Notes under the pieces: generated by a model
The model's database searches: none
Told to the model about the DNA's origin: nothing
Seen by the model: only the letters and a program-made list of their open reading frames with translations
Part shown: in pieces, positions 60,579-64,000 of the stretch
Numbering within the stretch: position 1 is the stretch's first letter
Layout of the letters: each line of letters opens with the position of its first letter
Assembly: GCF_002078875.1 (NCBI RefSeq)
Contig: NC_034412.1
Coordinates: 11,842,995-11,906,994, forward strand
Direction: 5' to 3'
Source of the DNA: Numida meleagris
Lineage: Eukaryota; Chordata; Aves; Galliformes; Numididae
DNA length: 64,000 nt
Made by a program: the position numbers and the translations under genes

Positions 60579-60613
<35 letters not shown>
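60579..60613. repeat. CA microsatellite
   Basis: About 17 uninterrupted CA units in the SPHKAP intron. It is long and pure, so it is likely to vary in length between individuals. Confidence 0.95.
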
Positions 60614-60618
<5 letters not shown>

Positions 60619-62217
60619 AACACTAACACATACTGTGACAAAGCTGTAAAGAAGCCCAAAATATCCTGCTGTTTGTCAGAAGTGCTGGCAGAGGTGAATC
60701 ACTTCTTCTAGTGTGTCTAACATCATAAAATTGACTTGTATTACAATGAAAAGTTCAAATGTAAGAGAGCAGACAGACGAAGCAGCTCTAAATCAAAAGG
60801 TAAAAGCAAGTCTGTAAGAGAGTGGTGCTTCTGCAGGTGACCATGCTGGGAACATTTATAAACACAGTGGTGACACCTTTCAGTGCTGTGCCACTGTCCT
60901 TCAGTCTGACATTAAACAGCCAGCTCAGATTAAAGAAACCTAAGATGTTCAGGCACGTTATGAACTTTATGCCCATTTCTACAGACTCCAATTAGTGTCA
61001 GCAGTATTTTTTAAAAATCACTTACCTTTTTGAAAATAAGCGAACTCTTTGAACAAATGAAATACTGACGTTTTGTCTTTTGTCTTGCTGGGATGGGTTA
61101 GAAATGCCCAATTCCAGCATACAAATTAGTCTATTGAGGCTTTTCTTTTCAGTGATTTTACATTTACTGAAATTTCAGTAGACAGCCAACACTCAACCCT
61201 CACAGCCACAGAGTGGTTTTCAGAAGGATAAGGAAAATAAATCTTTATCTTCAACATGTTTTATCTTTCTATTTACATGTATACACTGTTATTTATTTTG
61301 GAAAAAAAAAACACAAACAAAAGACAAGTATTACAATTAGTAGTGAGGGAAGAAAAAAATCATTATGGGAAAACTGAATGAACTGTTTTATAGTATTTTG
61401 TTGAAAACAGATGCTTTCTTACCAGCTCTAGAATTATGCCTATGGGAAATAGTCGAGCTCAGATGGTTACTGCAAATTGAGAGATGAAAGATGGCCTGTT
61501 CTCCACAATAGGTAATGGCCTTCTCTTGGACTGCACTGCCACAATCTGGCCCTGAGAGCGGATGGAAGCATCCAGAGTCTTGACCCATGTATTCTCAATT
61601 GTACTACATACATTCATAAACTACTGTCAGTCATACCTGACTAATCCTAACTACATACAGACACATACAGGCACCGCTTCCTTGCCTCCCCATCCTCTAA
61701 ACTAAATAACTCATATAAATCCATTTTGAGGCAATAAAAACAGCAACAGTCAAATCTATACTACTTCCTTGGTTGCTGAAATCCTCTAGTAAGATATCAG
61801 GGAAGGCAAAAAAGCTCCATTACATGAAGGACCCTGTATCATATTGACCTCAGAGAAGCTAAGCTCTTGGACCCTCAGGCTGGGTCCCAGAATCCTGCAA
61901 GCTATCAAAGAGCAGTCCTGAATTTATTTGTGCTCTTTACAACTTTTATACTTTGCCAGGTAACAAGGAAAATGAGAAATACTCAAGGGAAATGTACCTC
62001 CCACATGCATATATTTTGTAGCCAGACAAGTATAGACCATGCACAAAAAATGGCAAGATACCATAACAGCATCCAGAATTTATTTTTCTGTATCAACCCT
62101 TTTCCTCTTTAGGCATCAGTTAAATGTTGTGTTCCTCAATAAAAGTAAAAGCTAGAAAGCAAAGCTATAACCCAGGATATATATGCCTCTGAAAATAACA
62201 TAAAACTTGGAAGTTAC

Positions 62218-62320
62218 CTTTTTACATGCTGCTACAGAGCTTCCCAAACTGCTTCCCGAACTGTCTGTGCTGTTGCCTTGGTGCTCTGGGACTTCTTGCA
62301 TCAGTGGAGATTCAAAGTTG
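62218..62320 (-). CDS. SPHKAP: SPHKAP coding exon (103 nt), second coding exon
   Basis: One base completes a codon, followed by 34 codons encoding NFESPLMQEVPEHQGNSTDS, then SGSSLGSSVAACKK. It aligns with human SPHKAP residues just after the N-terminus (…NLES…SITACKK), less conserved than later exons. The acceptor ttgttcttcag is strong and the donor is AAG|gtaact, phase 0. The starting exon, expected to encode only about ten residues, is not found up to base 64000. Confidence 0.9.
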
Positions 62321-64000
62321 CTGAAGAACAAAAAACATACAAAAGAAACCTCCAAAAATCTTTCCAGTGACTCAGTTACATATATAACTCAAATTATGCA
62401 AAAAATACAGTTAATTAAAGAGAAGCAACCTGCCCTAGGTCACAAGAAGCTTTCTATAGCCTCATTAGTGACACTAGAATTCTATTTATTACCTTAATTT
62501 TTACTTTTGGAAGACTCTCTTGAACTATGTTATGTGAATATGACCAATGCCTTTTGAAGACTAGAGGGCAGCGCATATAATCACATTTGTCTATCTTGAA
62601 TACTGTAAAATGTGGTACTAACTTATTTTCATAAACAAGCAGCTTGAAACAGCAAGCAGAATACTGGCTACATTCATTCAGCTTGGTAGACATTATAAAA
62701 AGAAGTATTTGCTGCAGCTCATCCTCAATTTTACCTGCCTGGATAGAAGAAGTTAAGGGGAAGTAATTAAAATGTAAGAAAACACAACAGAAGTGGTTGA
62801 ATTATGTAATTCAGGGAGAATAGTTTGCTATATGGTAGGTATAGAGCAAAGGTATGTCATGCATGTAGTCTGTTTTGTGAGTCAGCTGCACATCCCTATT
62901 TACTTTGAGATTGTCTTGATATGATAGACGTAACCATAAAAATAAGCTCTCGCAGCCAAATTATTTGCATTCACAACTGGTACCACCCCAACACTTTACT
63001 TTTGGAATAGATTTGGCCAGTCTTGTAAGATTTCCCTCCATATAATAACAGAATTGTTGCAACCTTAGTGGAACTTCTCTCTCCAGACATAATGTAATAG
63101 CTATTAAAGATCTCACAGTGCTAAATGCCTCTTTCTCCAGAAATTTACTAGGAAAAGGGTATTCAACACCATCAAGTTCTCCTTTCCAAACTGAGTCTCT
63201 AGAGTACTTTTAATTTATTGCAAATTATCTATGAGAGGATACAGAACACTTGCAGATAAACCCTAACAGGCAACCAGGTTACCAAGGCTTAACTAATAAT
63301 CTCTCATCAGTTCTGACAGGAAGCAGACCATGTGCAATTACCTAGTTTACTTAATTAAAAACTAAAATGAATTTTCCTAAGTCATCTTCACTGATGCTTA
63401 AGCCAGTGTGTTAGGAGGAAGTTACATTCAGCTTTTTACCTAAATCCACAGCCAAACATCAACAAGGCTACCTTTCTCTCAAAGATTCACAAACATATAT
63501 TTTACTTGAGACTGTTTAGGACCGGATATGGATGTTCTTACTCCCATACTAAGTAATTTGCTTTGTCAATAAGGATTTTGGGAATATACGAAGTACTATT
63601 CCATAAATATTAAAAACATCAACAACCAAAACTCAAAAATGCTCTGGAATTAGAACTGTGAATGAAAAAAAACCCAAAAATTAGTACTTACAAGTGGGAA
63701 GATTCATGAATTGCATGGGAGGATGGAATACACATGTATAAATGAGATCAGAATGTTAACTGACTTTACTTGAAAAGTGTAATACCCCATAACATACTCT
63801 AAGATATCAGCATCATTCACATACAGAAGTGGGAGTCTTGCCTGTTTACAAAATACTTCTCCATTGCTCAGATTATGTAGATAAAAATAATTTATCTGCC
63901 ATTTGAAAACGCAAACTAGCACTTCATAAGCCTTATACTCCATTAGAAGAATGAGGGACATTAAACATACAAAGTCATTCTGGTTTTATATCTTCATTAA
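62321..64000 (-). other. SPHKAP: SPHKAP first intron (3' part)
   Basis: About 1.7 kb of AT-rich sequence to the window's end. I looked for the first coding exon and a CpG-rich promoter and saw neither. No repeat was recognised. Confidence 0.6.

Larger units (their letters stand above)
55128..62217 (-). other. SPHKAP: SPHKAP intron (7.1 kb)
   Basis: It holds the 10-base repeat at the acceptor (55131-55160), a CA microsatellite (60579-60613) and otherwise unique AT-rich sequence. No mobile element was recognised. Confidence 0.6.
8765..64000 (-). other. SPHKAP: SPHKAP gene, partial (lacks first coding exon)
   Basis: SPHKAP (SPHK1 interactor, AKAP domain containing; also SKIP) anchors the RI subunits of type I protein kinase A and binds sphingosine kinase 1. 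It is reported at mitochondria and at neuronal ER-plasma membrane contacts. Eleven coding exons are visible: 62218-62320, 55017-55127, 31854-31913, 27934-28068, 25245-25500, 21231-24963, 17884-18063, 16371-16457, 14319-14371, 14050-14234 and 10835-10978. They total 5,047 coding bases (about 1,682 codons), against about 1,700 residues recalled for the human protein. Every junction has GT/AG and keeps one reading frame. The initiating exon and promoter are outside the window, so nothing can be said about transcriptional control. Confidence 0.95.

Noticed and set aside
63018..63040. Possible SPHKAP first exon on the - strand starting ATGGAGGGAAAT
   Set aside because: The first four residues (MEGN) resemble the expected MDGN start, but the following residues do not match and no GT donor in the correct phase follows. 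Treated as coincidence.

Overview
The window is vertebrate nuclear DNA, almost certainly from a bird and most likely a galliform such as chicken. Genes are split into short exons with GT/AG splice sites and multi-kilobase AT-rich introns. The repeats are bird-type: CR1 LINE 3' ends with the 'attctatgattct' tail, a Galluhop-like mariner, and avian ERV solo LTRs. It holds the ends of two protein-coding genes that converge tail to tail, DAW1 on the + strand and SPHKAP on the - strand. From memory, the same pair is adjacent on human chromosome 2q36. All gene names come from recognising the translated exons; no database was searched.

Layout. 1-5.4 kb: the last five coding exons of DAW1, a WD40-repeat factor for assembly of ciliary dynein, with a very short 3' UTR and an AATAAA at 5424. 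5.4-8.8 kb: intergenic DNA with an old CR1. 8.8-64 kb: SPHKAP in reverse. It has a probable 2.1 kb 3' UTR, 11 coding exons (about 5.05 kb, about 1,682 codons) and large introns. The first coding exon, with the start codon, lies beyond base 64000. The exon junctions I assigned keep one open frame from 62320 down to the stop at 10835.

The long SPHKAP intron (31914-55016) carries two ERV solo LTRs, each flanked by an exact target-site duplication, plus CR1 fragments and a strong G-quadruplex motif. The mariner lies in the next intron, close to exon 31854-31913. A MIR-like SINE relic lies inside the inferred SPHKAP 3' UTR.

The two genes are not known to act together. DAW1 serves motile cilia. 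SPHKAP is a neuronal and cardiac anchoring protein for type I protein kinase A. I found no tRNA, rRNA, CRISPR or operon-like structure. I also found no evidence of a wholly new biological system. The points worth checking are a phospho-FFAT-like motif, an 84-nt intron that stays open if retained, the SINE in the 3' UTR, and the LTR insertions.
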